This document shows, one piece after another, positions 43,536 through 54,072 of a stretch of 64,000 nucleotides of DNA. Positions within the stretch are counted from its first letter, which is position 1; every line of letters starts with the position of its first letter. Under the pieces are notes generated by a model. It saw only the letters and a list, made by a program, of their open reading frames with translations, was not told the DNA's origin and ran no database searches. The position numbers and the translations under genes were made by a program. Source of the DNA: Isoptericola variabilis 225 (GTDB taxonomy: Bacteria; Actinomycetota; Actinomycetes; Actinomycetales; Cellulomonadaceae); the NCBI RefSeq assembly GCF_000215105.1, contig NC_015588.1, positions 2,480,001-2,544,000 of the forward strand, read 5' to 3'.

Positions 43536-46211
43536 ATGACCGTGCGACGACACCCATCCCTCGCGGCTCTCGCCGCGCTCGGCATCGTCACGGCGGCCGT
43601 CGCCGTGCCGGGCGCGGCCATGGCCGACGACGCCGACGGACCGACCTACCTGGCGCCGGTCCACGACGCGCCCGCAGGCGACGACACGACCCTGGTCAAC
43701 GAGACCACGGGCCGCTGGTTCGTCGAGCTGGCCAGCCCGCCGTCCGCCCAGGGCACCGCGAAGGCGCGGATCGCCCGGGAGCAGGCGGCCTTCCGCCAGG
43801 CCGCGCGCGCGGCCGGCGTCGAGTACACCGAGACGCGCTCGTTCGACACGCTGTTCAACGGCTTCTCGATCGAGATGGGCAGCGCGCAGCTGGGCAAGCT
43901 CCGCGCCACCCGGGGCGTCGAGGCGATCTACCCGATGGTCTCCTTCTCGGTGCCGGAGCCGCAGACGGCCTCCGGTCCCGACATGGCGACCGCCCTCGGC
44001 ATGACCGGCGCCGACGTCGCGCAGTCCGAGCTGGGCCTCACCGGCGCCGGCGTCAAGGTCGCCGTGATGGACACCGGCATCGACTACCAGCACCCCGACC
44101 TCGGCGGGCCGGGCGCCTTCCCGACCGACCGGGTGGCCTACGGCCACGACTTCGTGGGCGACGCGTACGACGCGAGCTCGACGGACGCCGCGAAGCGCGT
44201 CCCGCGGCCCGACCCCGACCCCATGGACTGCCAGGGTCACGGCACGCACGTCGCCGGCATCGTCGGCGCGGACGGCGAGGTCCGCGGCGTCGCGCCCGAC
44301 GTGACGTTCGGCGCGTACCGGGTCTTCGGCTGCGACGGCTCGACCGACGCGGACATCATGATCGCGGCCATGGAGATGGCCCTCGCCGACGGCATGGACG
44401 TGCTGAACATGTCGATCGGCTCGGCGTTCACGTGGCCGACCTACCCGACGGCGACGGCGTCCAACGCGCTGGTCGACGCCGGCATGGTCGTGGTCGCGTC
44501 GATCGGCAACAGCGGCGCGTCCGGCGTGTACTCGACGGGCGCCCCGGGCACGGGCGAGAAGGTCATCGGCGTCGGCTCGGTCGACAACACGCACTCCCGC
44601 GCGAAGGCCGTCGTGGCGAACCCGTCGGGGGCGAAGGTCGCCTACACCGAGCTCGGCGACGTGGCCCCGCCGCCGACGTCGGGCGAGACGGACGAGCTCG
44701 TGTACGTCGGCCGCGGCTGCCCGTCGCTCGGCGACACGCTCGCCGCGGACCCGGCCGGCAGGACGGCGCTCCTGGTGCGCGGCGACTGCGCGTTCGAGGA
44801 GAAGTACGCGACGGCCGCCGCGGCCGGTGCGACCGCCGTCGTGATCGCCAACAACACGCCCGGCATGTTCAGCGGCGGCGGCGTGGTGGACCGCGGGATC
44901 CCGGGCATCGGCATCTCGCAGGCCGACGGTACCGCCCTGCGCGAGCAGATCGCGGCGGGCGCGAGCGTCACGCTCACGTGGACGGACGAGGAGATCCTCG
45001 TCGCCAGCCCGACGGCGGGCCGCAAGAGCTCGTTCAGCTCGTACGGCCTCGCGCCCGACCTCACCCTCAAGCCGGACCTGGCGGCGCCAGGCGGCAACAT
45101 CTACTCGACCTACCCGCTCGCCAAGGGCGGTCACGCGACGCTCTCGGGCACGTCGATGGCGGCGCCGCACGTCGCCGGGGCCGTCGCCCTGCTGCTCGAG
45201 GCTCGTCCGGACCTGGCCGCGCCCGCCGTGCGCGACCTGCTGCAGAACACGGCCGACCCGGTCATGTACAACGCGTCGTACGTCGAGACGGTGCACGGCC
45301 AGGGCGCCGGCCTCGTCGACGTCCCGGCCGCGCACGCCGCCACGGCGGGCGTGACCCCGGCGAAGCTCTCGCTCGGCGAGAGCGAGACGGGTCCCGTGAC
45401 GACCACGCTGACCGTGACGAACGACGGCGACGCCGAGGTCACCTACGACCTGTCGAGCGTCGAGGCCCTGAGCACGGGCGGCAGCACGTTCGCGCCCGGG
45501 CTCTACCTCGCGGCGGCCGACGTCGCCTTCTCGGCCGACACGCTGACCGTGCCGGCCGGCGGCTCGGCGCAGGTCGACGTGACCGTCACCGCCCCGGGCG
45601 CGCCGCAGTCGCTGCAGCTCGTCTACGGCGGCTACGTGGTCCTGACCGGTGACGACGGCTCCGAGCTGTCGGTGCCGTTCGCCGGCTTCGACGGCGACTA
45701 CCAGGGCATCCGGGCGATCACGCCGATCGGCACGGGCGAGAACCAGGTGGACCTGCCGTGGCTCACGCGCCTCACGGAGTGCGCCGGGTTCATCGGGCTC
45801 GACTGCGTCGACCCGGCGGGCAGCTACGAGAAGGCCGACGGCGAGTCGTTCTCCCTGCGCTGGGTCGACGGCCTGCCCGACTACCCGTACGTCGTCGCGC
45901 ACCTGGCGCACCAGGTCGAGGACTTCGAGCTCTACGTGGTCGACGCGGCCACGGGGAGGACGAGCCCGACGTTCGCGATGGCGGCCGACCTGGGCGCGCT
46001 GGCACGCAACGGGTCGGCGGGCGCGTTCCACGCGTTCGTCTGGGACGGCACGGTGACGCGGGCGAACGGGAGCGGCAAGCAGGTGACCCGCCCCGCGGGC
46101 GACGGTGACTACCGCCTCGAGATCCGCGCGCTCAAGGCGAACGGCGACCGCTCGAACCCGGACCACTGGGAGACCTGGACCTCCCCGGTGTTCACGATCG
46201 ACCGGGACTGA
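43536..46211 (+). CDS. Secreted subtilisin-like serine protease with PA domain
   Basis: An 891-residue S8 peptidase. A signal peptide ends near residue 29 (AMA-DD), and an I9-type propeptide follows. The catalytic triad is Asp179 (VMDTGID), His235 (GHGTHVAG) and Ser540 (GTSMAAPH). Between His and Ser a PA domain is inserted at roughly residues 385-490 (CPSLGDTL, LLVRGDCAFEEK). The C-terminal 300 residues are beta-rich, resembling Fn3-type domains of cell-wall-associated Vpr-like proteases; there is no sortase motif. GAGGAG lies 9 nt before the ATG. It stands alone, divergent from hom and convergent with lysA, and splits a normally contiguous amino-acid gene group. Confidence 0.93.
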   Translation: MTVRRHPSLAALAALGIVTAAVAVPGAAMADDADGPTYLAPVHDAPAGDDTTLVNETTGRWFVELASPPSAQGTAKARIAREQAAFRQAARAAGVEYTETRSFDTLFNGFSIEMGSAQLGKLRATRGVEAIYPMVSFSVPEPQTASGPDMATALGMTGADVAQSELGLTGAGVKVAVMDTGIDYQHPDLGGPGAFPTDRVAYGHDFVGDAYDASSTDAAKRVPRPDPDPMDCQGHGTHVAGIVGADGEVRGVAPDVTFGAYRVFGCDGSTDADIMIAAMEMALADGMDVLNMSIGSAFTWPTYPTATASNALVDAGMVVVASIGNSGASGVYSTGAPGTGEKVIGVGSVDNTHSRAKAVVANPSGAKVAYTELGDVAPPPTSGETDELVYVGRGCPSLGDTLAADPAGRTALLVRGDCAFEEKYATAAAAGATAVVIANNTPGMFSGGGVVDRGIPGIGISQADGTALREQIAAGASVTLTWTDEEILVASPTAGRKSSFSSYGLAPDLTLKPDLAAPGGNIYSTYPLAKGGHATLSGTSMAAPHVAGAVALLLEARPDLAAPAVRDLLQNTADPVMYNASYVETVHGQGAGLVDVPAAHAATAGVTPAKLSLGESETGPVTTTLTVTNDGDAEVTYDLSSVEALSTGGSTFAPGLYLAAADVAFSADTLTVPAGGSAQVDVTVTAPGAPQSLQLVYGGYVVLTGDDGSELSVPFAGFDGDYQGIRAITPIGTGENQVDLPWLTRLTECAGFIGLDCVDPAGSYEKADGESFSLRWVDGLPDYPYVVAHLAHQVEDFELYVVDAATGRTSPTFAMAADLGALARNGSAGAFHAFVWDGTVTRANGSGKQVTRPAGDGDYRLEIRALKANGDRSNPDHWETWTSPVFTIDRD

Positions 46212-46217
46212 CGCCGG

Positions 46218-46363
46218 CGAGGTAGCGCGCCCCGCGCCGAGGTGGCGCAAGGCCCCACGCTCACCGAGCGTGGGGCCTTGTGCGTGCGCTACCTCGGCGC
46301 GGCGTGCGCTACCTCGGCGCGGCGTGCGCTACCTCGGCGCGGGGTGCGCTACCTCGGCACCCG
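46218..46363. repeat. 20-bp-period repeat array B, two orientations around a terminator
   Basis: Two copies of CGAGGT(A/G)GCGC start at 46218 and 46238. Beyond the terminator hairpin, four tandem 20-bp units GTGCGCTACCTCGGCGCGGC start at 46284, 46304, 46324 and 46344 in the opposite orientation. The whole gap between the subtilase and lysA stops is occupied. Copies on the two sides are complementary and could pair into a long structure. Confidence 0.85.
46248..46280. terminator. Bidirectional terminator between subtilase and lysA
   Basis: A perfect 15-bp stem (46248-46262 with 46266-46280) and 3-nt loop lie in the gap between the two convergent genes. The sequence reads CAAGGCC...GGCCTTG at its base, giving a short T run only on one side. 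Confidence 0.8.
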
Positions 46364-46366
46364 GGG

Positions 46367-47737
46367 TCAGCCCTGGTCGAGCGCGAGCAGGTCCTCGACG
46401 GTCTCGCGCCGCACGAGCACGCGCGAGGCGCCGTCGGCCACGGCGACCACGGGCGGGCGCGTGAGCAGGTTGTAGTTCGACGCCATGGAGCGGCCGTACG
46501 CGCCCGTCGCCGCGACGGCGAGCAGGTCCCCCGCCCGCACGTCGCCCGGCAGCATGACCTCGTGCACGACGATGTCGCCGCTCTCGCAGTGCTTGCCGAC
46601 GACGCGCGCGAGCACCGGCGCGGCGTCGGACGTCCGCGACACGACCTCCGCGTGGTACTGCGCCCCGTAGAGAGCCGGCCGGATGTTGTCGCTCATGCCG
46701 CCGTCGACCGACACGTACGTGCGCACGCGACCGTCGTCGAGCGCGACCGGCTTGACCGTGCCGACCGTGTACAGCGTCAGGCCCGCCGGGCCGACGATCG
46801 CGCGGCCGGGCTCGATCGAGATCCGGGGCAGGCGCGTGCCGAGGTCGGCGCAGACAGCCGCGACCGCGGCGGCGACGTCCTTGGCGACCCGGTCCGGGTC
46901 GAGCGGCACCTCGCCCGGCAGGTAGGCGATGCCGTAGCCGCCGCCGAGGTCGACCTCGTCGACCAGCACCCCGGTGCGCTCGGCGAGCTCGGCCCGCAGG
47001 CGCAGCACGACGCGGGCGGCCGCCTCGAACCCGGCGGGGTCGAGGATCTGCGAGCCGATGTGCGAGTGGATGCCGAGCAGGTGCAGCTCCGGCCGTGCGA
47101 CGACGGCGAGCAGGGCCCGCATCGCCGGCGCGTCCCCGCCCTCGGGGCCCGGGGCGACCGAGAGCCCGAACTTCTGGTCCTCGTGGGCGGTCGAGATGTA
47201 CTCGTGGCCGCCCGCGTGCACGCCCGTGGTCACCCGGACCATGACGGGCGCGACGACGCCGCGCGACGCCGCGAGGTCGGCCACGCGCTCGACCTCGACC
47301 AGCGAGTCGACGATGATGCGGCCCACGCCGGCGTCGAGCGCGGCGAGGATCTCGGCGTCGGACTTGTTGTTGCCGTGCAGCCCGATCGCCTCGCCCGGGA
47401 CGCCGGCGCGCAGCGCGACGGCGAGCTCGCCGCCGGACGCGGTGTCGACGCGCAGGCCCTCCTCGCGCGCCCAGCGCGCGACCGCCACGGTGAGCAGCGC
47501 CTTGCCCGCGTAGTAGACGTCGACGCCGGTGCCGACCTCGGCGAACGCCGTCTCGAACGCCGACCGGTACGCGCGGGCGCGGGCGCGGAAGTCCCCCTCG
47601 TCGAGCACGTAGGCGGGCGTGCCGTGCTCGGCCGCGAGGTCGCGGACGTCGACGCCGGCGACCTCCACCGCGCCGTCGTCGCGACGACGCACGCCGGCCG
47701 ACCACGGCACGCCGACGGCGGAGGTACCGCCCGTCAC
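46367..47737 (-). CDS. lysA: Diaminopimelate decarboxylase
   Basis: A 456-residue PLP-dependent decarboxylase converting meso-diaminopimelate to lysine. The PLP lysine is in VYYAGKALL; other marks are [23 protein letters not shown] and the substrate loop KHCESGD. The GTG start at 47737 overlaps the argS stop as GTGA. Confidence 0.96.
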   Translation of the reverse strand: MTGGTSAVGVPWSAGVRRRDDGAVEVAGVDVRDLAAEHGTPAYVLDEGDFRARARAYRSAFETAFAEVGTGVDVYYAGKALLTVAVARWAREEGLRVDTASGGELAVALRAGVPGEAIGLHGNNKSDAEILAALDAGVGRIIVDSLVEVERVADLAASRGVVAPVMVRVTTGVHAGGHEYISTAHEDQKFGLSVAPGPEGGDAPAMRALLAVVARPELHLLGIHSHIGSQILDPAGFEAAARVVLRLRAELAERTGVLVDEVDLGGGYGIAYLPGEVPLDPDRVAKDVAAAVAAVCADLGTRLPRISIEPGRAIVGPAGLTLYTVGTVKPVALDDGRVRTYVSVDGGMSDNIRPALYGAQYHAEVVSRTSDAAPVLARVVGKHCESGDIVVHEVMLPGDVRAGDLLAVAATGAYGRSMASNYNLLTRPPVVAVADGASRVLVRRETVEDLLALDQG

Positions 47738-49419
47738 ATCCGCTCCGGGGCGCTCACGCCGAGCAGGTGCAGGCCGTTGGCGAGCACCTGACGCACGGCG
47801 TCGTTGAGCCACAGGCGGGTGCGATGCGTGTCGGTCACGTCCTCGTCCGGGTACGGCAGGACGCGGCGGTCCTTCTGCTGGTACCAGGTGTGGTAGTCGC
47901 CCGCGAGCGCCTCGAGGTAGCGCGCCACGCGGTGCGGCTCGCGCAGTTCGGCGGCCTGGGCGACGACGCGCGGGAACTCGTTGAGGCGGCCCAGGAGCGC
48001 GGCCTCGGTCGGGTGGTCGAGCAGCGACGGGTCGAACCCGTCCTCGCGGCGCACGGCCCGGTCGGCCGCGTTCCGGTCGACGGCGCACGTGCGCGAGTGC
48101 GCGTACTGCACGTAGAAGACGGGGTTCTCGTTCTTCTGGCTCGCGAGCAGGTCGAGGTCGAGGTCGATGTTCTGGTCGACGGACGAGCGCGCGAGGGAGT
48201 AGCGGGCGGCGTCGACCCCGACCGCGTCGACGAGGTCGTCGATCGTCAGGACCGTGCCCGCGCGCTTCGACATGCGCACCGGCTGCCCGTCCTTGACGAG
48301 GTTGACCATCTGGCCGATCAGGATCTGCAGGTTCTTGCGCGGCTCGTCGCCGAACGCGGCGCACACGGCCATCATGCGGCCGATGTAGCCGTGGTGGTCG
48401 GCGCCCAGCATGATGATGACCTCGTCGAACCCGCGCTCGCGCTTGTCGAGGTAGTAGGCGATGTCGCCCGCGATGTAGGCGGCCTCGCCGTCCGACTTGA
48501 TGACCACGCGGTCCTTGTCGTCCCCGAACTCGGTCGTGCGCAGCCAGATCGCGCCGTCGGCCTCGAAGACGTGCCCCGCCTCGCGCAGCCGCGCGATCGC
48601 GCGCTCGACCGCGCCCGACTCGTGCAGCGAGTCCTCGTGGAAGTAGACGTCGAAGTCGACGCCGAACTCGTGCAGGGACGTCTTGATCTCGCCGAACATG
48701 CGCTCGACGCCGCGCGCGCGGAAGACCTCCTGCGCCTCGGCGTCGGGCAGCGTGCGCGGGTCGGGCTCGCCGGCCGCGAGCGCGTCGGCGACCACCGCGT
48801 CGGCGATCTCGGCGATGTACGCGCCGCCGTAGCCGTCCTCGGGCGCCTCCTGGCCCCGGGCGCGCGCGAGCAGCGAGCGGGCGAACCGGTCGATCTGCGC
48901 GCCGTGGTCGTTGAAGTAGTACTCGCGCGTCACGTCGGCGCCCGAGGCCTCGAGCACGCGGGCGAGCGAGTCGCCGACGGCGGCCCAGCGGACGCCGCCG
49001 ATGTGGATCGGGCCGGTCGGGTTGGCCGAGACGAACTCGAGGTTGACCTTCTTGCCGGCCTCGGAGTCGTTCCGGCCGTACTCCGCGCCCGCCTCGACGA
49101 TCGCGCGGGCGAGCCCGCCCGCGGCGGCGGCGTCGAGCGTGATGTTGAGGAAGCCCGGGCCGGCGACCTCGACGGCCTTGACGCCCGCCGTGGCGCCGAG
49201 GCGAGCGGCGAGGTCCTCGGCGAGCGCGCGCGGCGTCGTGCCGGCCTTCTTCGCGAGCTGGAGCGCGACGTTGGTGGCCCAGTCGCCGTGCTCGCGCTGC
49301 CGCGGTCGCTCCACGTGGACCGACGCCGGGACGGCGTCGGCGGGCAGGGCGAGGGTGCCGTCGGCCACGGCCGCGGCGAGGGCAGCGCTGAGTGCTCTCG
49401 AGAGCTCGTCGGGGGTCAC
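47734..49419 (-). CDS. argS: Arginyl-tRNA synthetase
   Basis: A 561-residue class I synthetase. The HIGH-type motif is HIGG (in [13 protein letters not shown]) and the KMSKS loop is replaced by VRMSKRAGT, as is normal for many ArgRS. The N-terminal Add-1 domain and the C-terminal anticodon-binding helices are present. It forms an operon with lysA and lies divergent, 112 bp away, from a tRNA-Arg gene. Confidence 0.97.
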   Translation of the reverse strand: MTPDELSRALSAALAAAVADGTLALPADAVPASVHVERPRQREHGDWATNVALQLAKKAGTTPRALAEDLAARLGATAGVKAVEVAGPGFLNITLDAAAAGGLARAIVEAGAEYGRNDSEAGKKVNLEFVSANPTGPIHIGGVRWAAVGDSLARVLEASGADVTREYYFNDHGAQIDRFARSLLARARGQEAPEDGYGGAYIAEIADAVVADALAAGEPDPRTLPDAEAQEVFRARGVERMFGEIKTSLHEFGVDFDVYFHEDSLHESGAVERAIARLREAGHVFEADGAIWLRTTEFGDDKDRVVIKSDGEAAYIAGDIAYYLDKRERGFDEVIIMLGADHHGYIGRMMAVCAAFGDEPRKNLQILIGQMVNLVKDGQPVRMSKRAGTVLTIDDLVDAVGVDAARYSLARSSVDQNIDLDLDLLASQKNENPVFYVQYAHSRTCAVDRNAADRAVRREDGFDPSLLDHPTEAALLGRLNEFPRVVAQAAELREPHRVARYLEALAGDYHTWYQQKDRRVLPYPDEDVTDTHRTRLWLNDAVRQVLANGLHLLGVSAPERM

Positions 49420-49531
49420 CGGGCGATTCTACAAGCGCCGTGTTCACCCCGGATGTGCGCTGCGGCCCCCCGTTCCTGGTAGTCTCGTGCACCGTGCCGA
49501 CGGCATACGACTCCGGTCTGCCGCGGTGCCC

Positions 49532-49604
49532 GCGCCTGTAGCTCAGTGGATAGAGCGTCTGCCTCCGGAGCAGAAGGTCGGGGGTTCGAATCCCTTCAGG
49601 CGCA
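49532..49604 (+). tRNA. tRNA-Arg (anticodon CCG)
   Basis: A 73-nt cloverleaf: acceptor stem GCGCCTG/CAGGCGC with discriminator A, D arm GCTC...GAGC, anticodon stem TCTGC/GCAGA around loop CTCCGGA (anticodon CCG, reading CGG), and T loop TTCGAAT. The T stem has two G-U pairs. CCA is not encoded. It lies divergent from argS, the gene for its synthetase. Confidence 0.93.
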
Positions 49605-49611
49605 CGCTCTC

Positions 49612-49651
49612 CAGGACGGGCGGGTTCGCGACGGCGGACCCGCCCGTCCTG
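49612..49651 (+). terminator. Terminator after tRNA-Arg
   Basis: A perfect 14-bp stem (49612-49625 with 49638-49651) and 12-nt loop start 8 bp after the tRNA. Confidence 0.7.
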
Positions 49652-49676
49652 CGTTCGGCCTACCGAGCGCGGTCGC

Positions 49677-49706
49677 TTGGCCGGTGTGACCTGCACGCGT
49701 TAGGTT
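49677..49706 (+). promoter_or_regulatory. Putative prpDBC promoter
   Basis: TTGGCC (49677-49682) and TAGGTT (49701-49706) are 18 bp apart, about 65 bp before the prpD start. No recognisable operator or adjacent regulator gene is seen. Confidence 0.45.
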
Positions 49707-49772
49707 CCATGGGCAGCCGTCGACGACGACGTCGGGCGGCGACGAATCCCCGCGACCCGGAGGACAGCCCGC

Positions 49773-51290
49773 ATGATCGACCACACCGTCCGCGTCTACC
49801 GCTCGACCGAGGCGCTCCCCCGCCCCGAGCAGCTGGCCTGGAAGATCGCGGAGGTGGCGGCGGAGCAGCTCGACCCGACGCCCGAGGTCACCGACATGGT
49901 GATCAACCGCATCATCGACAACGCGGCCGTCGCGACGGCGTCGCTCGGCCGGGCGCCGATCCTCGCGGCGCGCACGCAGGCGGAGGCGCACCCCGTGTCG
50001 CGCGGCGGCGCGGGCGCGACGATCTTCGGCAGCCCCGAGCGCACGAGCCCCGAGTGGGCGGCGTGGGCCAACGGTGTCGCGGTGCGCGAGCTGGACTACC
50101 ACGACACCTTCCTCGCGGCCGACTACTCGCACCCGGGCGACAACATCCCGCCCGTGCTCGCCGTCGCGCAGCACCTGGGGCGCTCGGGCGCCGAGCTGGT
50201 GCGCGGCATCGTGACCGGCTACGAGATCCAGGTCGACCTGGTCAAGGGCATCAGCCTGCACAAGCACAAGATCGACCACGTGGCGCACCTCGGCCCGTCG
50301 GCCGCGGCGGGCATCGGCACGCTGCTCGGGCTCGACACCGAGACGATCTACCAGGCCGTCGGCCAGGCGCTGCACACGACGACGGCCACGCGGCAGTCGC
50401 GCAAGGGCGAGATCTCGACCTGGAAGGCGTACGCGCCCGCGTTCGCCGGGAAGATGGCGATCGAGGCCGTCGACCGCGCGATGCGCGGCCAGACGAGCCC
50501 GAGCCCGATCTACGAGGGTGAGGACGGCGTCATCGCGTGGCTGCTCGACGGGCCCGACGCGCGGTACACCGTCCCGCTGCCGGAGCGCGGCGAGCCACGG
50601 ACGGCGATCCTCGACACGTACACCAAGGAGCACTCGGCCGAGTACCAGGCGCAGGCGTGGATCGACCTCGCCCGCCGCCTCGGCACCGAGAACCCGTGGC
50701 TGCGCGACCCGGCGAACGTGCGCTCCGTCGTCCTGCACACGAGCCACCACACGCACCACGTCATCGGCTCGGGCTCCGGCGACCCGCAGAAGTACGACCC
50801 GACGGCGAGCCGCGAGACGCTCGACCACTCGATCCCGTACATCTTCACCGTCGCGCTGCAGGACGGGACGTGGGACCACGTCGCGAGCTACGCGCCCGAG
50901 CGCGCGGGCCGTCCGGACACGGTCGAGCTGTGGCGCAAGGTCACCACGACCGAGGACCCGGAGTGGACGCGCCGCTACCACTCGGCCGACCCGTCCGAGA
51001 AGGCGTTCGGCGGCCGCGTCGAGATCGAGCTGTCCGACGGCGGCAGGATCGTCGAGGAGATCGCCGTCGCCGACGCGCACCCGCTGGGCGCGCGCCCGTT
51101 CGCGCGCGACCAGTACGTGCGCAAGTTCCGCACGCTCGCGGCGGGCGTCCTGGCCGACGACGAGGTCGAGCGGTTCCTCGACGTCGCGCAGCGCCTGCCC
51201 GAGCTCACGGCCGACGAGCTCGCCGGTCTCACCGTCACGCCCGCGCGCGACCCGCTCGCGGACCAGCCCCGCACCCCCGGGATCTTCTGA
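49773..51290 (+). CDS. prpD: 2-methylcitrate dehydratase
   Basis: A 505-residue PrpD/MmgE-family enzyme that dehydrates 2-methylcitrate to 2-methyl-cis-aconitate in propionate breakdown. Family segments include [40 protein letters not shown] and [25 protein letters not shown] lies 10 nt before the ATG. Its stop codon overlaps the prpB start by one base, and it heads the prpD-prpB-prpC operon. Confidence 0.95.
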   Translation: MIDHTVRVYRSTEALPRPEQLAWKIAEVAAEQLDPTPEVTDMVINRIIDNAAVATASLGRAPILAARTQAEAHPVSRGGAGATIFGSPERTSPEWAAWANGVAVRELDYHDTFLAADYSHPGDNIPPVLAVAQHLGRSGAELVRGIVTGYEIQVDLVKGISLHKHKIDHVAHLGPSAAAGIGTLLGLDTETIYQAVGQALHTTTATRQSRKGEISTWKAYAPAFAGKMAIEAVDRAMRGQTSPSPIYEGEDGVIAWLLDGPDARYTVPLPERGEPRTAILDTYTKEHSAEYQAQAWIDLARRLGTENPWLRDPANVRSVVLHTSHHTHHVIGSGSGDPQKYDPTASRETLDHSIPYIFTVALQDGTWDHVASYAPERAGRPDTVELWRKVTTTEDPEWTRRYHSADPSEKAFGGRVEIELSDGGRIVEEIAVADAHPLGARPFARDQYVRKFRTLAAGVLADDEVERFLDVAQRLPELTADELAGLTVTPARDPLADQPRTPGIF

Positions 51291-52219
51291 TGCTCTACTC
51301 GACGACGACGCCCGCCGCCAAGCGCGCGACGTTCCGCGAGCGCCTGCGCTCCGGGGAGCTGCTGCAGCTGCCCGGCGCGTTCAACCCGCTCGCCGCCCGG
51401 CTGATCCAGGACAAGGGGTTCGACGGCGTCTACGTCTCGGGCGCGGTCGTCGCGGCCGACCTGGGGCTGCCCGACGTCGGGCTCACGACCCTCACGGAGG
51501 TCGCGACGCGCGCCGGCCAGATCGCGCGCATGACGGACCTGCCGACGCTCGTCGACGCCGACACGGGGTTCGGCGAGGCGATGAACGTGGCCCGCACGGT
51601 CCAGACCATGGAGGACGCCGGCGTCGCGGGCCTGCACATCGAGGACCAGGTCAACCCCAAGCGGTGCGGCCACCTCGACGGCAAGCAGGTCGTCGACGAC
51701 ACGACCGCGCTGCAGCGCATCCGCGCGGCGGTCACGGCGCGGCGCGACGAGAACCTCCTCGTCATGGCCCGCACCGACATCCGTGCCGTGGCGGGGCTGG
51801 ACGCCGCGATCGACCGGGCCCGGGCGCTCGTCGACGCCGGCGCGGACGCGATCTTCCCCGAGGCCATGCGCGACCTGGGCGAGTTCGAGGCGATGAAGAA
51901 CGCCCTCGACGTGCCCGTCCTGGCCAACATGACCGAGTTCGGCAAGAGCGAGCTGTTCACCGCCCGGCAGCTCGCCGACGCCGGCATCGACCTCGTCATC
52001 TACCCCGTGTCCCTGCTGCGCCTCGCGATGGGCGCGGCCGAGCGCGGCCTCGACGCGCTGCGCGCCGAGGGCTCGCTCGCCTCCCAGGTCGAGCACATGC
52101 AGACCCGGGCACGCCTCTACGAGCTCGTCGACTACGCGGCGTACGGCACGTTCGACGCCGGCGTCTTCGACTTCTCGCTCGACGACAACCTCCACCACGG
52201 CGCGAAGGAGCACCGATGA
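51290..52219 (+). CDS. prpB: 2-methylisocitrate lyase
   Basis: A 309-residue member of the isocitrate lyase/PEP mutase family that cleaves 2-methylisocitrate into pyruvate and succinate. The catalytic loop NPKRCGHLDGK contains the active cysteine, and VDADTGFGEAMNV is the metal-binding segment. It is tightly coupled to prpD (TGATG) and to prpC (ATGA). Confidence 0.95.
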   Translation: MLYSTTTPAAKRATFRERLRSGELLQLPGAFNPLAARLIQDKGFDGVYVSGAVVAADLGLPDVGLTTLTEVATRAGQIARMTDLPTLVDADTGFGEAMNVARTVQTMEDAGVAGLHIEDQVNPKRCGHLDGKQVVDDTTALQRIRAAVTARRDENLLVMARTDIRAVAGLDAAIDRARALVDAGADAIFPEAMRDLGEFEAMKNALDVPVLANMTEFGKSELFTARQLADAGIDLVIYPVSLLRLAMGAAERGLDALRAEGSLASQVEHMQTRARLYELVDYAAYGTFDAGVFDFSLDDNLHHGAKEHR

Positions 52220-53367
52220 GCCAGCCCACCGGCCTCGCCGAGCAGCCCGAGGTCCGCAAGGGCCTCGCGGGCGTCGTCGCCGACGTCACCTCGATCTCCA
52301 AGGTCAACCCGGAGACCAACTCGCTGCTCTACCGCGGCTACCCCGTGCAGGACCTCGCGGACACGCAGCCGTTCGAGGCGGTCGCCTACCTGCTGTGGCA
52401 CGGCGAACTGCCGACGGCGGACCAGCTCGCCGAGCTGCGCGCGACCGAGCGCGACCACCGCGCGCTCACCGACGACGTGCGCGCCGCGATCGACCTGCTC
52501 CCCACCGACGCGCACCCCATGGACGAGGTCCGCACCGCGGTGAGCGTCATCGGCGCGCGCGAGGCGGCCGGGCTCTCGGCGCTGGAGGCCGGCGGCAACC
52601 CGGAGGAGAACCTGGCCCGCAGCCTGCGGCTGTTCGCCGCGCTGCCCGCGATCGTCGCGTACGGGCAGCGGCGCCGGCACGGCCAGGACGTCGTCGCACC
52701 GCGCGACGACCTCGACTACTCGGCGAACTTCCTGTGGATGACGTTCGGCACCGAGCCCGAGCCGCTCGTCGTGGACGCGTTCAACCGCTCGATGATCCTG
52801 TACGCCGAGCACTCGTTCAACGCCTCGACGTTCACGGCGCGCGTCATCACCTCGACGCTGAGCGACCTGCACTCCGCCGTCGTCGGCGCGATCGCCGCGC
52901 TCAAGGGCCCGCTGCACGGAGGGGCCAACGAGGCCGTCATGGAGACGCTCGCGGAGATCGGCTCCGCCGACCGCGTCCCGGCGTGGCTCGACGAGGCGCT
53001 CGCCGCCAAGCGCAAGATCATGGGCTTCGGCCACCGCGTCTACAAGCACGGCGACTCGCGCGTGCCGACCATGAAGGCCGCGCTCGACACGCTCGTCGAG
53101 CACTACGGCCGCCGCGACCTGGCCGACCTCTACGGCGCCCTCGAGTCGGAGTTCGTCGAGCGCAAGGGCATCTACCCGAACCTCGACTACCCGTCGGGCC
53201 CCGCGTACCACCTCATGGGCTTCGACACCGCGACGTTCACGCCGCTGTTCGTCGCCGCGCGCGTGACGGGCTGGACCGCGCACGTCATGGAGCAGCAGGC
53301 CGCGAACTCGCTCATCCGGCCGCTGTCCGCGTACGTCGGGCCCGAGGAGCGCACGGTCCCCCGGTAG
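52216..53367 (+). CDS. prpC: 2-methylcitrate synthase
   Basis: A 383-residue citrate-synthase-family enzyme that condenses propionyl-CoA with oxaloacetate. Catalytic histidines are in GPLHGGANE and GFGHRVYK, and the catalytic aspartate is in PNLDYPSG. The operon context identifies it as the methylcitrate rather than the main citrate synthase. It converges on the CYTH gene with a 21-bp gap. Confidence 0.94.
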   Translation: MSQPTGLAEQPEVRKGLAGVVADVTSISKVNPETNSLLYRGYPVQDLADTQPFEAVAYLLWHGELPTADQLAELRATERDHRALTDDVRAAIDLLPTDAHPMDEVRTAVSVIGAREAAGLSALEAGGNPEENLARSLRLFAALPAIVAYGQRRRHGQDVVAPRDDLDYSANFLWMTFGTEPEPLVVDAFNRSMILYAEHSFNASTFTARVITSTLSDLHSAVVGAIAALKGPLHGGANEAVMETLAEIGSADRVPAWLDEALAAKRKIMGFGHRVYKHGDSRVPTMKAALDTLVEHYGRRDLADLYGALESEFVERKGIYPNLDYPSGPAYHLMGFDTATFTPLFVAARVTGWTAHVMEQQAANSLIRPLSAYVGPEERTVPR

Positions 53368-53388
53368 CCGTCGCCGCGTCAGGGACGC

Positions 53389-54018
53389 TCAGTCCGTCGT
53401 CAGGCGCGTGTTCTCGCCGAAGTCCCCGCGAAACCGGGGACCCGACGCCGCGAGCTCGGCCGCGTACCGGGCCGACCACTCGCGGTACGGGTGCACGGCG
53501 AGCGACTCGTTGGAGAAGCGGCGGTCGTCCGTGAGCTCGGTGACGCAGAAGTCGGGGATCTGCAGCTCGGTGACCGGGCTCGACCGCTCGCACTCGGCGA
53601 CGATGAGCGGGTGGTTCCCGCTGCCGAAGACGTCGAGGGACCAGCCGTCCGCTCCGAGCCACGCGGCGTAGCGCGTCTTGAGCACGCGGGCCCCGCCGCG
53701 TGCGACCAGCTCGACGGCGACGAGCGGGTCGAGCTCGCGCTCCGCCTCGTAGCGCGTGCCGCCGGCCGAGGGGCCCTTGACCGTGACGGCGGCGAAGTCG
53801 ACCTTGTCGCGGTACGCGTCGAGCACCATGCGCGGGTCGCTCTCGGCGTCGAGCCGCGCCTCGACGTCGGTCGCCTGCACGCGCACGCGCAGCGCGTACC
53901 CGCCGTCGGACAGGTAGTACGACTGCACGACGAGCGACGGCGCGTCGCGCAACTGGTCCGGCAGCTCGCGGACCAGGAAGCGGCGCTCGAACTCGAAGTC
54001 GGAGTAGTCCGTCGACAT
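53389..54018 (-). CDS. CYTH-domain (triphosphate tunnel) protein
   Basis: A 209-residue protein with the CYTH/TTM entry motif EFERRFLV at residues 9-16 (ExExK-like, with Arg for Lys) and alternating acidic and basic strands that line a triphosphate tunnel (RVRVQATDVEARL, AVTVKGP, YEAERELD, VLKTRYAAW). Relatives are inorganic triphosphatases or adenylate cyclases; the substrate here cannot be told from sequence. It is followed by a gap of 54 bp and the peptidase gene on the same strand upstream. Confidence 0.85.
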   Translation of the reverse strand: MSTDYSDFEFERRFLVRELPDQLRDAPSLVVQSYYLSDGGYALRVRVQATDVEARLDAESDPRMVLDAYRDKVDFAAVTVKGPSAGGTRYEAERELDPLVAVELVARGGARVLKTRYAAWLGADGWSLDVFGSGNHPLIVAECERSSPVTELQIPDFCVTELTDDRRFSNESLAVHPYREWSARYAAELAASGPRFRGDFGENTRLTTD

Positions 54019-54072
54019 GCTCGCGAGCCTAGCCCCGCCGGCCCCGCCTCACCTCGGCGCCCGGCCTCGGCG

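Noticed and set aside
43491..46250. 919-codon minus-strand frame over the subtilase
   Set aside because: Antisense shadow; the plus-strand protein has a signal peptide and complete catalytic triad.
46284..46363. Possible CRISPR array
   Set aside because: Units are contiguous 20-bp tandem copies with no unique spacers, and no cas genes are present.
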